Source: Vibrio sp. Isolate32 (GTDB lineage Bacteria > Pseudomonadota > Gammaproteobacteria > Enterobacterales > Vibrionaceae). Taken from it: a stretch of DNA of 36,866 bases. Under the pieces are notes generated by a model. That model did not search any database, was not told where the DNA came from, and saw only the letters and a list, made by a program, of their open reading frames with translations. The stretch is taken from contig NZ_JAKEUQ010000019.1 in assembly GCF_022397955.1 (NCBI RefSeq), forward strand, positions 57,805 to 94,670, read 5' to 3'. Each line of letters opens with the position of its first letter. The stretch's first letter is position 1. Of the stretch, positions 17,129 to 26,154 are shown piece after piece. The translations under genes and the position numbers were made by a program.

Positions 17129-17273
17129 GAGAATGTCGGCGGGTTTGCATTTCGACACAATCAATTTTTGTGCCTGACGGATTTTTGTATACACTAGCCG
17201 GAAAATAATAAAGTCGAAGCGCTGCAATAATGATGGCGCTATCTTCAAAGTCACAGTTTCACTTGGAGAAACA

Positions 17274-17669
17274 ATGAAAACTCGCTCAATCCTTTTATCT
17301 GGCCTAATCGCTGCAGCAGTAATGTCTGGCAACGCATTTGCTAACGTTGACCTTAAGAAAAACATGCAAGAAATGAAGCTTGCATTCAAACAAGCGGCAG
17401 AAGCTCAAAGCATTGAAGAGATGCAAAAACCTATCGTTCGTTTAGATACATTAGTGGCAGAACTAAAAACGGGTGTGTACCCAGTAGAGAAAGAAGAAAA
17501 CTTCATGGAAGGCTTCAAGAAGATCAGTCTATCGATCGATAGCATTGAACATAAGCTAGACCAAGGCGATTTCGAAGCAGCAAAACAAGAGCTGCGTGCG
17601 ATTGATGGCCTTCGTGAAGAGTACCATGAGAAGCGTAACCCAAGTATCTGGAGCAAGATTTTCGGTTAA
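17274..17669 (+). CDS. cybC: Cytochrome b562
   Basis: 131 residues with TTGGAG 9 bases before ATG. Signal peptide 1-23 (MKTRSILLSGLIAAAVMSGN, cleaved after AFA). The mature protein is a four-helix bundle. The haem ligands of the family are recognisable as Met31 in DLKKNMQEM and His118 in LREEYHEKR, which align with the N-terminal Met and C-terminal His of E. coli cytochrome b562. There is no CxxCH, so haem is held non-covalently. It is a periplasmic electron carrier or haem-binding protein of uncertain role. The C-terminus extends about 13 residues past the His (NPSIWSKIFG), longer than in E. coli. A strong terminator follows. Confidence 0.88.
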   Translation: MKTRSILLSGLIAAAVMSGNAFANVDLKKNMQEMKLAFKQAAEAQSIEEMQKPIVRLDTLVAELKTGVYPVEKEENFMEGFKKISLSIDSIEHKLDQGDFEAAKQELRAIDGLREEYHEKRNPSIWSKIFG

Positions 17670-17735
17670 TGGGTTAATCAAGAGCGTTTGCTTGCTTAGC
17701 TGTTAATAAAGCGCAGACCTCCGGATTCAACGTCT

Positions 17736-17788
17736 AAAACGCCGCCTATATTTACCTTTATTGGAAAATATAGGCGGCGTTTTTTATT
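17736..17788 (+). terminator. Intrinsic terminator after cytochrome b562 gene
   Basis: Long stem with arms at 17736-17753 and 17766-17783 (core ACGCCGCCTATATTT) followed by TTTTATT. The A/T-flanked stem could work on both strands. Confidence 0.9.
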
Positions 17789-17970
17789 GTTGGCTTTCTA
17801 GCCGGGAGCTGCACGTACATGAATAATATGGGTTATGTTCAATTCGCGTAACCAGTTTTTAACTAAAAAGAGTGTGCGTTGGCTTCAACTTATTAACCTG
17901 ATGTTAATCTTTACATTTACCTATATAACAAGTGCCTCATAATAAGGGAAATCTATAAAGACTTGGAATA

Positions 17971-18321
17971 ATGCGCCGAACCTCGTTCAACTTCTCCATG
18001 TTACTTGCAACAGCATTAAGCTGGGCGCTAGTGACATTAATGCCTGTTATCAATGCTCATGGTAATAGTGCGGGAGTATGGGCGTCGCTATGTACGGTCA
18101 ATGGCTTTGAGTTGGTTCAAATCGAAGAAGGCGAACCCAATACTCATAAAGGAAAGCCGTGTCCGTTTAACCATTTTTCCACATTTCACCAAGATGAACT
18201 TCCCACTACACTACTCACAACTCGACTGAGTTTTATTGTCTCAGACAGCTACGCTTTTTTGGCTCTAAGCGAACGCTATTCGAGACAAGCCCCCCGTGGC
18301 CCTCCCTTTGTTACTGCTTAA
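17971..18321 (+). CDS. DUF2946-like secreted small protein
   Basis: 116 residues, with TTGGA five bases before ATG. A signal peptide or anchor lies at about 10-30 (LLATALSWALVTLMPVINA), followed by HGNSAGVWASLCTVNGFELV, then HKGKPCPFNHFSTFH. The His start after the signal, 'LCT-NG' and 'CPF' are the pattern of DUF2946, short periplasmic or membrane proteins often found next to TonB receptors, PepSY proteins or copper genes. Cys and His residues could bind metal. It lies 112 bases upstream of the PepSY-TM gene on the same strand and was probably inherited with it. Function is not known. Confidence 0.7.
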   Translation: MRRTSFNFSMLLATALSWALVTLMPVINAHGNSAGVWASLCTVNGFELVQIEEGEPNTHKGKPCPFNHFSTFHQDELPTTLLTTRLSFIVSDSYAFLALSERYSRQAPRGPPFVTA

Positions 18322-18384
18322 ACCTCACTCATTAAAATAATTAAAAAAATATAGTATTAAGTAAAGTTAAACATGCCTTAGTGA

Positions 18385-18404
18385 CTTTCTGATTTTTCAG
18401 AAGG
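18385..18404 (+). other. Hairpin between the DUF2946-like and PepSY genes
   Basis: CTTTCTGA-TTTT-TCAGAAGG forms an 8-bp stem (one G:T pair) 29 bases before the PepSY start. There is no T run after it, so it is more likely an RNA processing or translational element than a terminator. Confidence 0.3.
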
Positions 18405-18433
18405 TTCGTTTGCGCATGTCAAAGGAAATAATA

Positions 18434-19957
18434 ATGTTGAGAAATGAATCTCAAACTCCTGTGAAGGTACAAGCAACTTCGCAGTCTACAAGTAGTGCGA
18501 AAATCAATATTAAAAGCAAAGAGCGCAATAAAACCCTCTACTTTCTCACCTGGCGCTGGCATTTTTATGCTGGGTTGTTCGTTATCCCATTTATGCTGAT
18601 GCTAAGTATTACTGGTTTAGTGATGTTGTTTGACGATGAGATCGCACTGGCTTTTCATCAAGAAGCGATTGAAATTACAGTATCCGGTGAGCCGATCAAG
18701 GTTTCGCAGCAGTTAGCTGCAGTCCAAAATCAATATCCACAAGGTTCGGTGACACAGTTTGTACCAAGCAAAGCGCCTGATTTGGCAAACCGATTTTCAG
18801 TCTCTCTGGAAGATGGCACATCTGTTTTCGCAACTGTGAATCAATACACGGGTGAAGTTGTCGGTGAAGTACCACGCAGTGACAGCCTGTACCAGTTGGT
18901 AAACGACATCCACGGCACGTTATTGATTGGCGATTGGGGTGATTATCTGATTGAAGTCGCGATCAGCTTGTCGATTCTGTTGCTTATCAGTGGCATTTAC
19001 CTATGGTTGCCAAGAGACAATGCGAGCCGTGCAGGCTTTCTTAAGTTGAGAGTGTCATCTGGCCAACGCGTACTGATGCGAGACTTGCATGCGAACATAG
19101 GTGGCACGTTATCTCTTATTCTGCTGCTGTTTATCCTTTCAGGACTGGCGTGGACAGGTTTTTTGGGGGGGAAGCTTGTTCAAGCATGGAGCACTTTCCC
19201 GGCTCAAATGTGGGACGATATTCCATTGTCAGATAAGACGCACGCATCGCTTAATCATGGCTCAGAAGAAGAGCTTCCATGGAACCTAGAACAGACACCG
19301 CTGCCGTTGTCTCAAGATAAGCCAGCTGAACACGTCCACCATGTAGAAGAGGCGTCTGAACCTCATGATCACTCTAAGATGGGAGAAGACCACTCTAAAC
19401 ATGTCATTGCGGCGAGCAGTTTCGCAATTGATGATGTTATTGAGAAAGCACGATCTCTTGGTTTCACGCATTACAAGGTGAATTTCCCTCGTTCAGAAAC
19501 GAGTGTTTACACGGTGACAGCGAATACCATGGGTGGTGATATTATCGATCCAACCCAAGATCGTACCACGCACCTAGATCAATACTCAGGTCGTATCCTT
19601 GGTGAAGTGACCTGGCAAGATTACAACGTCATCGCCAAGACATTAGCGGTCGGTATCTCTTTGCACCAGGGTGATATTAGTATCATCAACAAGCTTTTAA
19701 ACGCCTTGTTCTGCTTGGCGTTTATCGTAGTGTCAGTAACTGGTGGTGTGATGTGGTGGATGCGTAGACCATCAGGTCAACGTAAGCTTGGCGCGCCACC
19801 AAAGTTTGGTGATGCTGGCCTATGGAAGGCTGGTTTGGTGAGTGTTGTGGTTATTTCAGTGCTATTTCCTCTCGCGGGAGCAACGATTGTTACAGCTATG
19901 ATATTGGATTGGCTGCTGTTCTCACGTGTTGATAAGTTCAAAGCGGCGTTGAGCTAA
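18434..19957 (+). CDS. PepSY-TM family membrane protein with His-rich loop
   Basis: 507 residues from ATG 18434, which has AAAGGA at good spacing; upstream in-frame TTG 18410 and ATG 18416 lack such a site. Family marks are RWHFYAGLFVIPFMLMLSIT (helix 1), the first PepSY segment (about 80-140), LVNDIHGTLLIGDWGDYLIE, GIYLWLPR, RDLHANIGG, a second PepSY segment (about 330-400), and the last helices with SVTGGVMWWMRRP. Conserved His in HWHFY-type, DIHG and DLHA positions are thought to hold haem or metal in the membrane. The large periplasmic loop has a His/Asp cluster (EHVHHVEEASEPHDHSKMGE and HSKH, about 295-325). Such proteins act in iron-siderophore or copper handling; which one applies is unclear. 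Confidence 0.85.
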   Translation: MLRNESQTPVKVQATSQSTSSAKINIKSKERNKTLYFLTWRWHFYAGLFVIPFMLMLSITGLVMLFDDEIALAFHQEAIEITVSGEPIKVSQQLAAVQNQYPQGSVTQFVPSKAPDLANRFSVSLEDGTSVFATVNQYTGEVVGEVPRSDSLYQLVNDIHGTLLIGDWGDYLIEVAISLSILLLISGIYLWLPRDNASRAGFLKLRVSSGQRVLMRDLHANIGGTLSLILLLFILSGLAWTGFLGGKLVQAWSTFPAQMWDDIPLSDKTHASLNHGSEEELPWNLEQTPLPLSQDKPAEHVHHVEEASEPHDHSKMGEDHSKHVIAASSFAIDDVIEKARSLGFTHYKVNFPRSETSVYTVTANTMGGDIIDPTQDRTTHLDQYSGRILGEVTWQDYNVIAKTLAVGISLHQGDISIINKLLNALFCLAFIVVSVTGGVMWWMRRPSGQRKLGAPPKFGDAGLWKAGLVSVVVISVLFPLAGATIVTAMILDWLLFSRVDKFKAALS

Positions 19958-19963
19958 TTGAAT

Positions 19964-20003
19964 AAAAAACGGACCTTCTTGGCTTGAGAAGGTCCGTTTT
20001 TTA
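19964..20003. terminator. Terminator after the PepSY gene
   Basis: Stem AAAAAACGGACCTTCT / AGAAGGTCCGTTTTTT (19964-19979, 19987-20002). It is symmetrical in its A and T runs and may also serve the - genes that end at 20068. Confidence 0.9.
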
Positions 20004-20067
20004 TTCTGGTGGGAAGTTGATTGAACAGGAAAATTTAGACTTGATACACCCTATATTTGATAAAGCT

Positions 20068-20451
20068 CTATATTTCATAAAGCTCTAGCGGCAGGCCGTC
20101 TGGGTCTGCGAAAAACGTGAATGACTTCCCTGTAAACTCATCCACTCGAATCGGTTCGACGTCGATTCCTTGTCCTTCTAAATAGCTTTTTACTTGTTGA
20201 ACGTCCTCAACACAAAAGGCTAAATGTCTCAATCCTTGAGCTTCAGGAAAGCTCGGCCTTTCAGGTGCATCAGGGAAGCTAAACAACTCTATTTGAGCAC
20301 CATTAGGTAATGCCAGATCAAGTTTGTAAGACTGGCGCGCTTCTCGATAATTCTCTGCAATTACTTCCAGCTGTAAAACCTCAGTGTAAAAGCGTTTCGA
20401 TAGTTCGTAATTGGAACAGATGATTGCCGCGTGGTGGATTCCTTTTAGCAT
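20068..20451 (-). CDS. gloA2: VOC-family lyase, GloA2/YaeR-like
   Basis: 127 residues, the usual length. It has the two beta-alpha-beta-beta-beta halves of the vicinal oxygen chelate fold: MLKGIHHAAIICSNYELSKR with FYTEVL, then GAQIELFSFP, GLRHLAFCVEDV and DPDGLPLELYEI. Metal ligands by position are His in IHHAAI, Glu in QIELF, His in LRHLAF and Glu in LELYE. The YaeR/GloA2 group is glyoxalase-like with unproven substrate. Its ATG overlaps the stop of the LysR gene (TGATG), so translation is coupled. Confidence 0.85.
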   Translation of the reverse strand: MLKGIHHAAIICSNYELSKRFYTEVLQLEVIAENYREARQSYKLDLALPNGAQIELFSFPDAPERPSFPEAQGLRHLAFCVEDVQQVKSYLEGQGIDVEPIRVDEFTGKSFTFFADPDGLPLELYEI

Positions 20452-21383
20452 CAGTTTATTTCCCCTGCTAACTTGTCACCCAAGTGTTCCATCGCGTAGT
20501 CAATGAACACGCGAAGGCGGGCGGGCATGTATTTGGTTTGTGCGAACTGCATCGCGATGGCGCCGTGATAGTTACTCTTGATGGTCCAGTCATTCAATAC
20601 TTGAACAACACTGCCTTCTGCTAACGCATCTTGAATCACGAAGTCATGGAAGATGCCAATCCCCAGACCTTCTTTCACGCCTTTAAGTCGCATTTGAGAG
20701 TGGTTCACTGCGTATCGACCACTGACGGAGACGGTGTGAAACTCATCATCTTTGAGAAAGTCCCAAATGTGGTCTTTGTCTGTTTCTGCTAGGTACAGAC
20801 AATCGTGCTGGCTCAGGTCGGTTGGGTGGGAAGGTGTCCCTTTGTAACCCAAATAATCAGGGCTCGCGCATAGTACTAAGTTGGTTTTACCTAGTTCTTT
20901 TAGTACTAAGCTCTCATCGGGCTTATCGGTGAGTCGAAACGCAATATCGATGCCTTGGCGTAGTATGTCGATATCACCATCAGCAGCGCGTAACTTAAGT
21001 TGGATCTCTGGATACTGATTAAGAAATGGCACCACAAAAGGCTGGAGTACAGAGTTCAAAAACGCTTCTGGCGCGGCCACAGTGAGTGAGCCAGAAGGCT
21101 CGGTATGATCCGACGTCGATAACTCAACTGCTTGCTGTGCTGCGTTAATCATGACAACGCTCTGGTCGTAAACCAGTTGACCTGCCTGAGTGATAATAAG
21201 CGTACGAGTAGTTCGCTCAAATAGCTTTACTGACAGTGCCTTCTCTAAACGCGTAATGAGTTTACTGAGTGCAGAAGGCGTTACCCCTAATTGCTTGGCT
21301 GCCGCAGTAAAACTGCCTTCGTTTACCACTAGGATGAACGAGGCAAGATCGGGAAGTAGGGCGATGAGTTTTGGGTTTATCAT
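20451..21383 (-). CDS. LysR-family transcriptional regulator
   Basis: 310 residues. The helix-turn-helix lies at about 8-66 (FILVVNEGSFTAAAKQLGVT, PSALSKLITRLEKALS, KLFERTTRTLIIT). The effector domain has the 'GSLTVAAPEAF' block and 'DIDILRQGIDIAFRLTD', which places it in the broad group of LysR proteins similar to DsdC/PA0477-like regulators. The downstream VOC gene is in the same unit, an unusual co-directional pair. The regulated gene is not obvious, and the upstream kbl operon is divergent with 368 bases between. Confidence 0.9.
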   Translation of the reverse strand: MINPKLIALLPDLASFILVVNEGSFTAAAKQLGVTPSALSKLITRLEKALSVKLFERTTRTLIITQAGQLVYDQSVVMINAAQQAVELSTSDHTEPSGSLTVAAPEAFLNSVLQPFVVPFLNQYPEIQLKLRAADGDIDILRQGIDIAFRLTDKPDESLVLKELGKTNLVLCASPDYLGYKGTPSHPTDLSQHDCLYLAETDKDHIWDFLKDDEFHTVSVSGRYAVNHSQMRLKGVKEGLGIGIFHDFVIQDALAEGSVVQVLNDWTIKSNYHGAIAMQFAQTKYMPARLRVFIDYAMEHLGDKLAGEIN

Positions 21384-21751
21384 AAGTATCCAGTTAGGTT
21401 AGTTTTAACGACGAACTTAATAGTGATTGTGAGCGATTTACCTTAATTTGTGAATCAATTTCATTAATTGCTTAGCGTGATTGCTCTGATAGATTGATGT
21501 GTTTGAAGCTTATCTGGCGTTAAAAAGAACAAGAGAGGGGCGTTAATGTGCCCTGTGTCACTGGGATGAACTATTATTCGTGCTTCAGGTTCATTAATGT
21601 TTTTCCAACTGGAGGGATAATCGAAAAAAGGATGTTCAACTAGAATATAGGGATTAGTTTTACAGTGTAAATGATCGTTTTAGGATCGTTTATATCCCTA
21701 CATAATGCGGCGCGCGATGCTGCTGAATAATAACTAGGAAGGAATGAGACA
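21384..21751. other. Control region between LysR gene and kbl
   Basis: 368 bases of non-coding DNA with both divergent promoters. Two direct repeats GATCGTTT at 21673-21680 and 21684-21691 lie 11 bases (one helix turn) apart, about 60-80 bases before kbl. An AGGAAGGA-type ribosome binding site precedes kbl. No ORF with a good ribosome binding site was seen. Confidence 0.5.
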
Positions 21752-22945
21752 ATGTCTTCTGCATTTTACCAACAGATTCAAAATCAAATCGAAGAAGTTA
21801 AAGAAGAAGGTCTTTACAAGTCTGAGCGCATTATTACTTCTGCACAAAAAGCAGCGGTTTCTATCTCGACTGGTGAAGAAGTACTAAACTTCTGTGCAAA
21901 CAACTACTTAGGTCTTGCTAACCACCCAGCTCTTATCGAAGCGGCTAAAGATGGTATGGATCAGCACGGTTTCGGTATGGCTTCCGTTCGTTTCATCTGT
22001 GGTACTCAAGATTCTCACAAAGAACTAGAGCAAAAGCTGTCTACGTTCCTAGGTAAAGAAGACACTATCCTTTACACATCTTGTTTTGATGCTAACGCTG
22101 GTTTATTCGAAACGATTCTAGGTAAAGAAGACGCAATCATTTCTGACGCACTAAACCACGCCTCAATCATTGATGGTGTTCGTCTTTGTAAAGCAATGCG
22201 CTTCCGTTACTCGAACAACAACATGGAAGAGCTAGAGCAGCAACTTATCGCAGCTAAAGAAGCGGGTGCTCGCCACACACTTATCGTAACTGACGGCGTG
22301 TTCTCTATGGACGGCGTAGTGGCTAACCTTCCTGCTATCTGTGACCTTGCAGACAAGTACGATGCACTAGTAATGGTTGATGACTCTCACGCAGTGGGCT
22401 TCATGGGCGAAAACGGCGGAGGTACTCACGAGTTCCACAACGTTGTAGACCGTATCGATATCATCACTGGTACACTTGGTAAAGCAATGGGTGGCGCTTC
22501 AGGCGGTTACACGTCTGGTAAGAAGGAAGTGATCGACTGGCTACGTCAACGCTCTCGTCCATACCTTTTCTCTAACTCTGTTGCACCTGCAATCGTATCG
22601 GCGTCTATCCGCGTTCTAGATCTTCTAGCAGAATCTGGCGACCTACGTACTCAACTATGGGATAACTCTGCTCACTTCCGTACTCGCATGGAAGAAGCTG
22701 GTTTCACAATGGGCGGTGCTGACCACGCAATCATCCCAATCATGCTTGGTGATGCAAAAGTAGCGGCTGAATTCGCAGAGCGCGCACTAGAGAAAGGCAT
22801 CTACGTTGTAGGTTTCTCTTTCCCTGTCGTACCAAAAGGTCAAGCTCGTATCCGTACGCAAATGTCTGCTGCACACTCTCGTGAGCAACTAGACCGCGCA
22901 ATCGATGCGTTCATCCAAGTTGGTAAAGACATGGATATCATCTAA
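21752..22945 (+). CDS. kbl: Glycine C-acetyltransferase (2-amino-3-ketobutyrate CoA ligase)
   Basis: 397 residues, as in E. coli Kbl, with GGAAGGA before ATG. This PLP enzyme cleaves 2-amino-3-ketobutyrate with CoA to glycine and acetyl-CoA, the second step of threonine breakdown. Visible motifs are [46 protein letters not shown] and the PLP lysine in GTLGKAMGG. Codon use is strongly biased toward forms typical of well-expressed Vibrio genes (many GGT, CGT, CTA, ATC). It is followed by tdh, 107 bases away on the same strand, and the pair ends at one terminator. Confidence 0.97.
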   Translation: MSSAFYQQIQNQIEEVKEEGLYKSERIITSAQKAAVSISTGEEVLNFCANNYLGLANHPALIEAAKDGMDQHGFGMASVRFICGTQDSHKELEQKLSTFLGKEDTILYTSCFDANAGLFETILGKEDAIISDALNHASIIDGVRLCKAMRFRYSNNNMEELEQQLIAAKEAGARHTLIVTDGVFSMDGVVANLPAICDLADKYDALVMVDDSHAVGFMGENGGGTHEFHNVVDRIDIITGTLGKAMGGASGGYTSGKKEVIDWLRQRSRPYLFSNSVAPAIVSASIRVLDLLAESGDLRTQLWDNSAHFRTRMEEAGFTMGGADHAIIPIMLGDAKVAAEFAERALEKGIYVVGFSFPVVPKGQARIRTQMSAAHSREQLDRAIDAFIQVGKDMDII

Positions 22946-23052
22946 TTTTATTGCAGGTTGTTAGCGTAACTCTAATGCTGTGATGATTAGATAAGAACAA
23001 TGAGATTTTGGATTCTCGCCTTACAGTTAGGTGAGATGAAATAGGTAAAATT

Positions 23053-24084
23053 ATGAAAATTAAAGCACTTTCTAAACTTAAGCCTGAAGAAGGCATTTGG
23101 ATGACCGAGGTTGAAAAGCCTGAAATGGGTCATAATGATCTTCTTATCCGTATTAAGAAAACCGCAATTTGTGGTACTGACGTACATATCTACAACTGGG
23201 ATGAGTGGTCACAAAACACAATCCCAGTACCGATGGTAGTAGGTCACGAATACGTGGGTGAAGTTGTTGGCATCGGCCAAGAAGTTCGTGGTTTTGAAAT
23301 CGGCGACCGTGTATCTGGCGAAGGTCACATCACATGTGGTCACTGTCGTAACTGTCGTGGCGGCCGTACTCACCTTTGTCGTAACACAACAGGTGTTGGT
23401 GTTAACCGCACTGGTGCGTTCTCTGAGTTCCTTGTGATCCCTGCGTTCAACGCATTTAAGATCCCTGCTGAAATCTCTGACGATCTAGCGTCAATCTTTG
23501 ACCCGTTTGGTAACGCAGTACACACTGCACTTTCTTTCGACCTAGTAGGCGAAGACGTGCTAATTACTGGTGCTGGTCCAATCGGTATCATGGCTGCTGC
23601 AGTTGCTAAGCACGTTGGTGCTCGTCACGTTGTAATCACTGACGTAAACGAATACCGCCTAGATCTTGCTAAGAAAATGGGTGTAACGCGCGCAGTTAAC
23701 GTGATGGAAGAGAAGCTGGAAGACGTAATGGCTGATCTAGGCATGACTGAAGGCTTCGATGTAGGCCTAGAAATGTCTGGCGTACCATCTGCGTTCAACA
23801 GCATGTTAACTAACATGAACCATGGCGGTAAGATCTCTCTACTAGGTATTCCACCATCAGACATGGCAGTAGATTGGAACCAAGTAATCTTCAAAGGCTT
23901 GGTTATCAAAGGTATCTACGGTCGTGAGATGTTCGAAACTTGGTACAAGATGGCTTCTTTGATTCAATCAGGCCTAGATCTAACACCAATTATCACTCAC
24001 CACTTTAAGGTTGATGACTTCCAAAAAGGCTTTGACGCTATGCGTAGCGGGCTTTCAGGCAAGGTAATCCTTGATTGGGAATAG
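23053..24084 (+). CDS. tdh: L-threonine 3-dehydrogenase
   Basis: 343 residues, the family length. The enzyme oxidises threonine with NAD+ to 2-amino-3-ketobutyrate, which Kbl then cleaves. It is a zinc medium-chain dehydrogenase: catalytic zinc site [15 protein letters not shown] and [10 protein letters not shown], the structural zinc cysteines in [14 protein letters not shown], the Rossmann motif [14 protein letters not shown], and the coenzyme-binding Asp in [10 protein letters not shown]. It forms an operon with kbl. Codon bias is similar to kbl in strength. It ends at a strong terminator. Confidence 0.97.
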   Translation: MKIKALSKLKPEEGIWMTEVEKPEMGHNDLLIRIKKTAICGTDVHIYNWDEWSQNTIPVPMVVGHEYVGEVVGIGQEVRGFEIGDRVSGEGHITCGHCRNCRGGRTHLCRNTTGVGVNRTGAFSEFLVIPAFNAFKIPAEISDDLASIFDPFGNAVHTALSFDLVGEDVLITGAGPIGIMAAAVAKHVGARHVVITDVNEYRLDLAKKMGVTRAVNVMEEKLEDVMADLGMTEGFDVGLEMSGVPSAFNSMLTNMNHGGKISLLGIPPSDMAVDWNQVIFKGLVIKGIYGREMFETWYKMASLIQSGLDLTPIITHHFKVDDFQKGFDAMRSGLSGKVILDWE

Positions 24085-24106
24085 TCTAAATTAGGCTCTG
24101 ATTTGC

Positions 24107-24138
24107 AAAAGGCGACAATGTAAATTGTCGCCTTTTTT
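24107..24138 (+). terminator. Intrinsic terminator of kbl-tdh
   Basis: Stem AAAAGGCGACAAT / ATTGTCGCCTTTT (24107-24119, 24124-24136) with a 4-base loop and a T6 run. Confidence 0.95.
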
Positions 24139-24230
24139 ACGTCTAAAACCGCTAAATAACGCTCTTTTACAGTGGCTGTCGCCATTAATTTTCTAAAGGA
24201 TGAGGTGGACTGCCTGCATCAAATGCTCGG

Positions 24231-24600
24231 GAGAATCATGAGCTACCAATGTTGAGAATCTTGACAGATCGAGGTACTGAATACTGTGGCCGTGTTGAGC
24301 AACATGACTATCAACTCTATCTGGCCATCAATGATATGGACCACACAAAAACGAAAGCAATGTCACCGCAGGCAAATGGTATCTGCGAACGTTTCCACAA
24401 GACCATATTGAATGAGTTCTACCAAGTAACATTCAGAAAGAAACTGTATGGTTCGATGGAAGAGTTGCAGAAAGATCTGGACGAACTACTACAACAATCA
24501 CCGTACCCATCAAGGAAAAATGTGCTGCGGCAGAACACCAATAAAAACATTAGAGGATGGGAAATCAATCTGGGCTGAAAAGAATTTAGCCCAGATATAA
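24231..24600 (+). pseudogene. IS481-family transposase, truncated and frameshifted
   Basis: The rve integrase core is clear: ELPMLRILTDRGTEYCGRVE, DHTKTKAMSPQANGICERFH, KTILNEFYQV. The second Asp of DDE is in LTDRG and the Glu in GICERFH; the first Asp is lost with the missing N-terminal half. The frame changes near 24487. Before it the protein reads MEELQKDLDE; the next frame continues YYNNHRTHQGKMCCGRTPIK and ends IWAEKNLAQI at the TAA 24598-24600, the standard C-terminus. The gene is therefore both truncated and frameshifted, and inactive. The open frame on 24249-24578 is only its first part. Confidence 0.85.
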
Positions 24601-24658
24601 TCTGACAGGCACCGAGTCGGAAAGTGGGTAACTGTCAGTTCAGGTCTGAATTAGTACA
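24231..24658 (+). mobile_element. Right-end remnant of an IS481-family insertion sequence
   Basis: The 3' half of a transposase gene (24231-24600) and 58 bases of downstream IS sequence. On -, the last bases read TGTACTAATTCAGACCTGAA from 24658, which resembles the terminal inverted repeat of IS481-type elements. The left end and the first half of the transposase are missing, with the junction shortly before 24231. It sits between the kbl-tdh terminator and yeeX and does not break a known gene. Confidence 0.75.
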
Positions 24659-24722
24659 CCTTAAGTGATAGGTGTTAATTACAATGAATAGGTTAATAAA
24701 TAAGTCATTTAAACTTACAAGA

Positions 24723-25037
24723 TTATTTCTTACCTTGGATTTGCTTGTCTTCTTCTGTTAGTTCACGAATGCGACGGCTGATGTCACGACGAGCTTTAGA
24801 GATTTCTGCGCTCTTGATGATGTGGTCATCAACACGGTCTTCGTAGTCAGCTTTCATGTTTTTGATAATGCCTAGAATTTCATCGTGAGTCATCTCTGGC
24901 TTGATGTAATCAAGTAGGTTATCAAGTAGGTCGACACGCTTACGGTTGTCACGAACTTTCTTTTCGTTGTCTAGCAGTTCACGCTTAAGTTTGTTCTTAC
25001 GTCGTGCTTGGTTAACAATTTCAAATACGCTGCTCAT
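24723..25037 (-). CDS. yeeX: YeeX/DUF496 family protein
   Basis: 104 residues. It follows E. coli YeeX closely in pattern: [80 protein letters not shown]. It is almost entirely helical and charged and likely forms coiled-coil dimers. The family function is not well established; it is soluble and abundant in enterobacteria and vibrios. Codon use looks highly biased, which suggests good expression. It is convergent with the IS remnant and kbl-tdh. Confidence 0.9.
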   Translation of the reverse strand: MSSVFEIVNQARRKNKLKRELLDNEKKVRDNRKRVDLLDNLLDYIKPEMTHDEILGIIKNMKADYEDRVDDHIIKSAEISKARRDISRRIRELTEEDKQIQGKK

Positions 25038-25232
25038 AGATTCCTTTTCCTATTCGTCAAATACGTTATCTGGTTCTGATTAAAGCACATCAATTGATGA
25101 TGTAACAGTCTTTAGATCAAAGCAAAAGTAAGGTTGTTTAATTATTCGTCACTCTCACCGATGTGTGATTGTTTTTATCTCTCCGTTCAAGTTAGTATCC
25201 CATGTAGATACTGCATTGATACGAAATGTGAA

Positions 25233-25433
25233 ATGAATCAACAACAATTGGAAACCGAAGATTCAGGTAATAAAGCGACTGAACCTTCAGCAGAGCAAAA
25301 CAAGCTTCGTGATGCGTATGTAAAAGAGCGTACTTATTTGGAAGTCGTGGAAATAGAGCTAAACCGTTCTAAGATCATAATGATTGATGAACAGGGTAGA
25401 AAGAAACGAGTACCAATTTTGTCTGAGCACTAG
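25233..25433 (+). CDS. Small hypothetical protein upstream of yceH
   Basis: 66 residues from ATG 25233 (MNQQQLETEDSGNKATEPSA). The frame is open from 25134, but the extra residues are Cys-rich, hydrophobic and unlike a protein start. The protein is acidic and disordered at the N-terminus, then KLRDAYVKERTYLEVVEIEL and NRSKIIMIDEQGRKKRVPIL, which looks like a short beta-rich domain. I do not recognise a family. It lies 64 bases before yceH on the same strand and may be in its transcript. The ribosome binding site is weak. Confidence 0.55.
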   Translation: MNQQQLETEDSGNKATEPSAEQNKLRDAYVKERTYLEVVEIELNRSKIIMIDEQGRKKRVPILSEH

Positions 25434-25497
25434 TCCTCGGTGACTGCATTGTTAGGTGCTGAGATGGAGTCACCAAAATAATAAAAAGGAATAAGCT

Positions 25498-26154
25498 ATG
25501 AACACAGTACTTTCCCCAATTGAAGCGAGAATCATTGGTTGCTTGATCGAAAAAGAAGTGACAACTCCCGATCATTACCCACTTACGTTGAACAGTCTGA
25601 CTACAGCCTGTAATCAGAAAAGCAACCGTGAGCCTGTTCTCTCGCTGTCTGAGTCAGAAGTATTAGATGCCGTTGATGGCTTGATTGCTCGCCGCATGGT
25701 CAGTGATGAAAGTAGTTTTAATAGTCGTGTTAATAAGTACCAGCATCGCTTCTGCAATACTGAGTTTGGTGATCTGCAATTTACAGAACAAGAGCGCGCG
25801 ATCATCTGTTGCATGTTACTGCGTGGCCCACAAACACCGGGCGAATTACGTACAAGAACAGGCCGTTTAGCGAATTTCACTGATGTTAAAGAGGTGGAAG
25901 CTACGCTTGAAAAGTTAGCGACTCGTGAAGCTGGCGCCCTGGTTGTTAAACTGCCTCGTGAGGCTGGTAAGCGTGAGTCACGTTATCAGCATTTACTCAG
26001 TGGTGAAGTCGATGTTGAAGCGTTTGCGACGGCATCTGCAGGTGCTGCAGCACCGTCAGCATTAAATGAGAAATTGGAAGAGCTAGAGTCTGAAGTTGCA
26101 AGTCTAAGAGCTGAAGTAGCCGAGTTGAAAGCTCTGGTTGAATCTCTACTGTAA
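25498..26154 (+). CDS. yceH: YceH family (DUF480/UPF0502) protein
   Basis: 218 residues with AAAAGGA upstream. Family motifs are [40 protein letters not shown], the second winged helix [20 protein letters not shown], then RTGRLANF. It has two tandem winged-helix domains (about 5-85 and 95-175), an Ala-rich linker and a C-terminal coiled coil (about 185-218, [20 protein letters not shown]). It looks like a DNA-binding protein, but its targets are not known. Its TAA is followed immediately by the ATG of the next gene. Confidence 0.93.
   Translation: MNTVLSPIEARIIGCLIEKEVTTPDHYPLTLNSLTTACNQKSNREPVLSLSESEVLDAVDGLIARRMVSDESSFNSRVNKYQHRFCNTEFGDLQFTEQERAIICCMLLRGPQTPGELRTRTGRLANFTDVKEVEATLEKLATREAGALVVKLPREAGKRESRYQHLLSGEVDVEAFATASAGAAAPSALNEKLEELESEVASLRAEVAELKALVESLL

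Noticed and set aside
25134..25232. Upstream extension of the small ORF before yceH
   Set aside because: The extra 33 residues are Cys- and Phe-rich and atypical; the hydrophilic start at 25233 is more credible.
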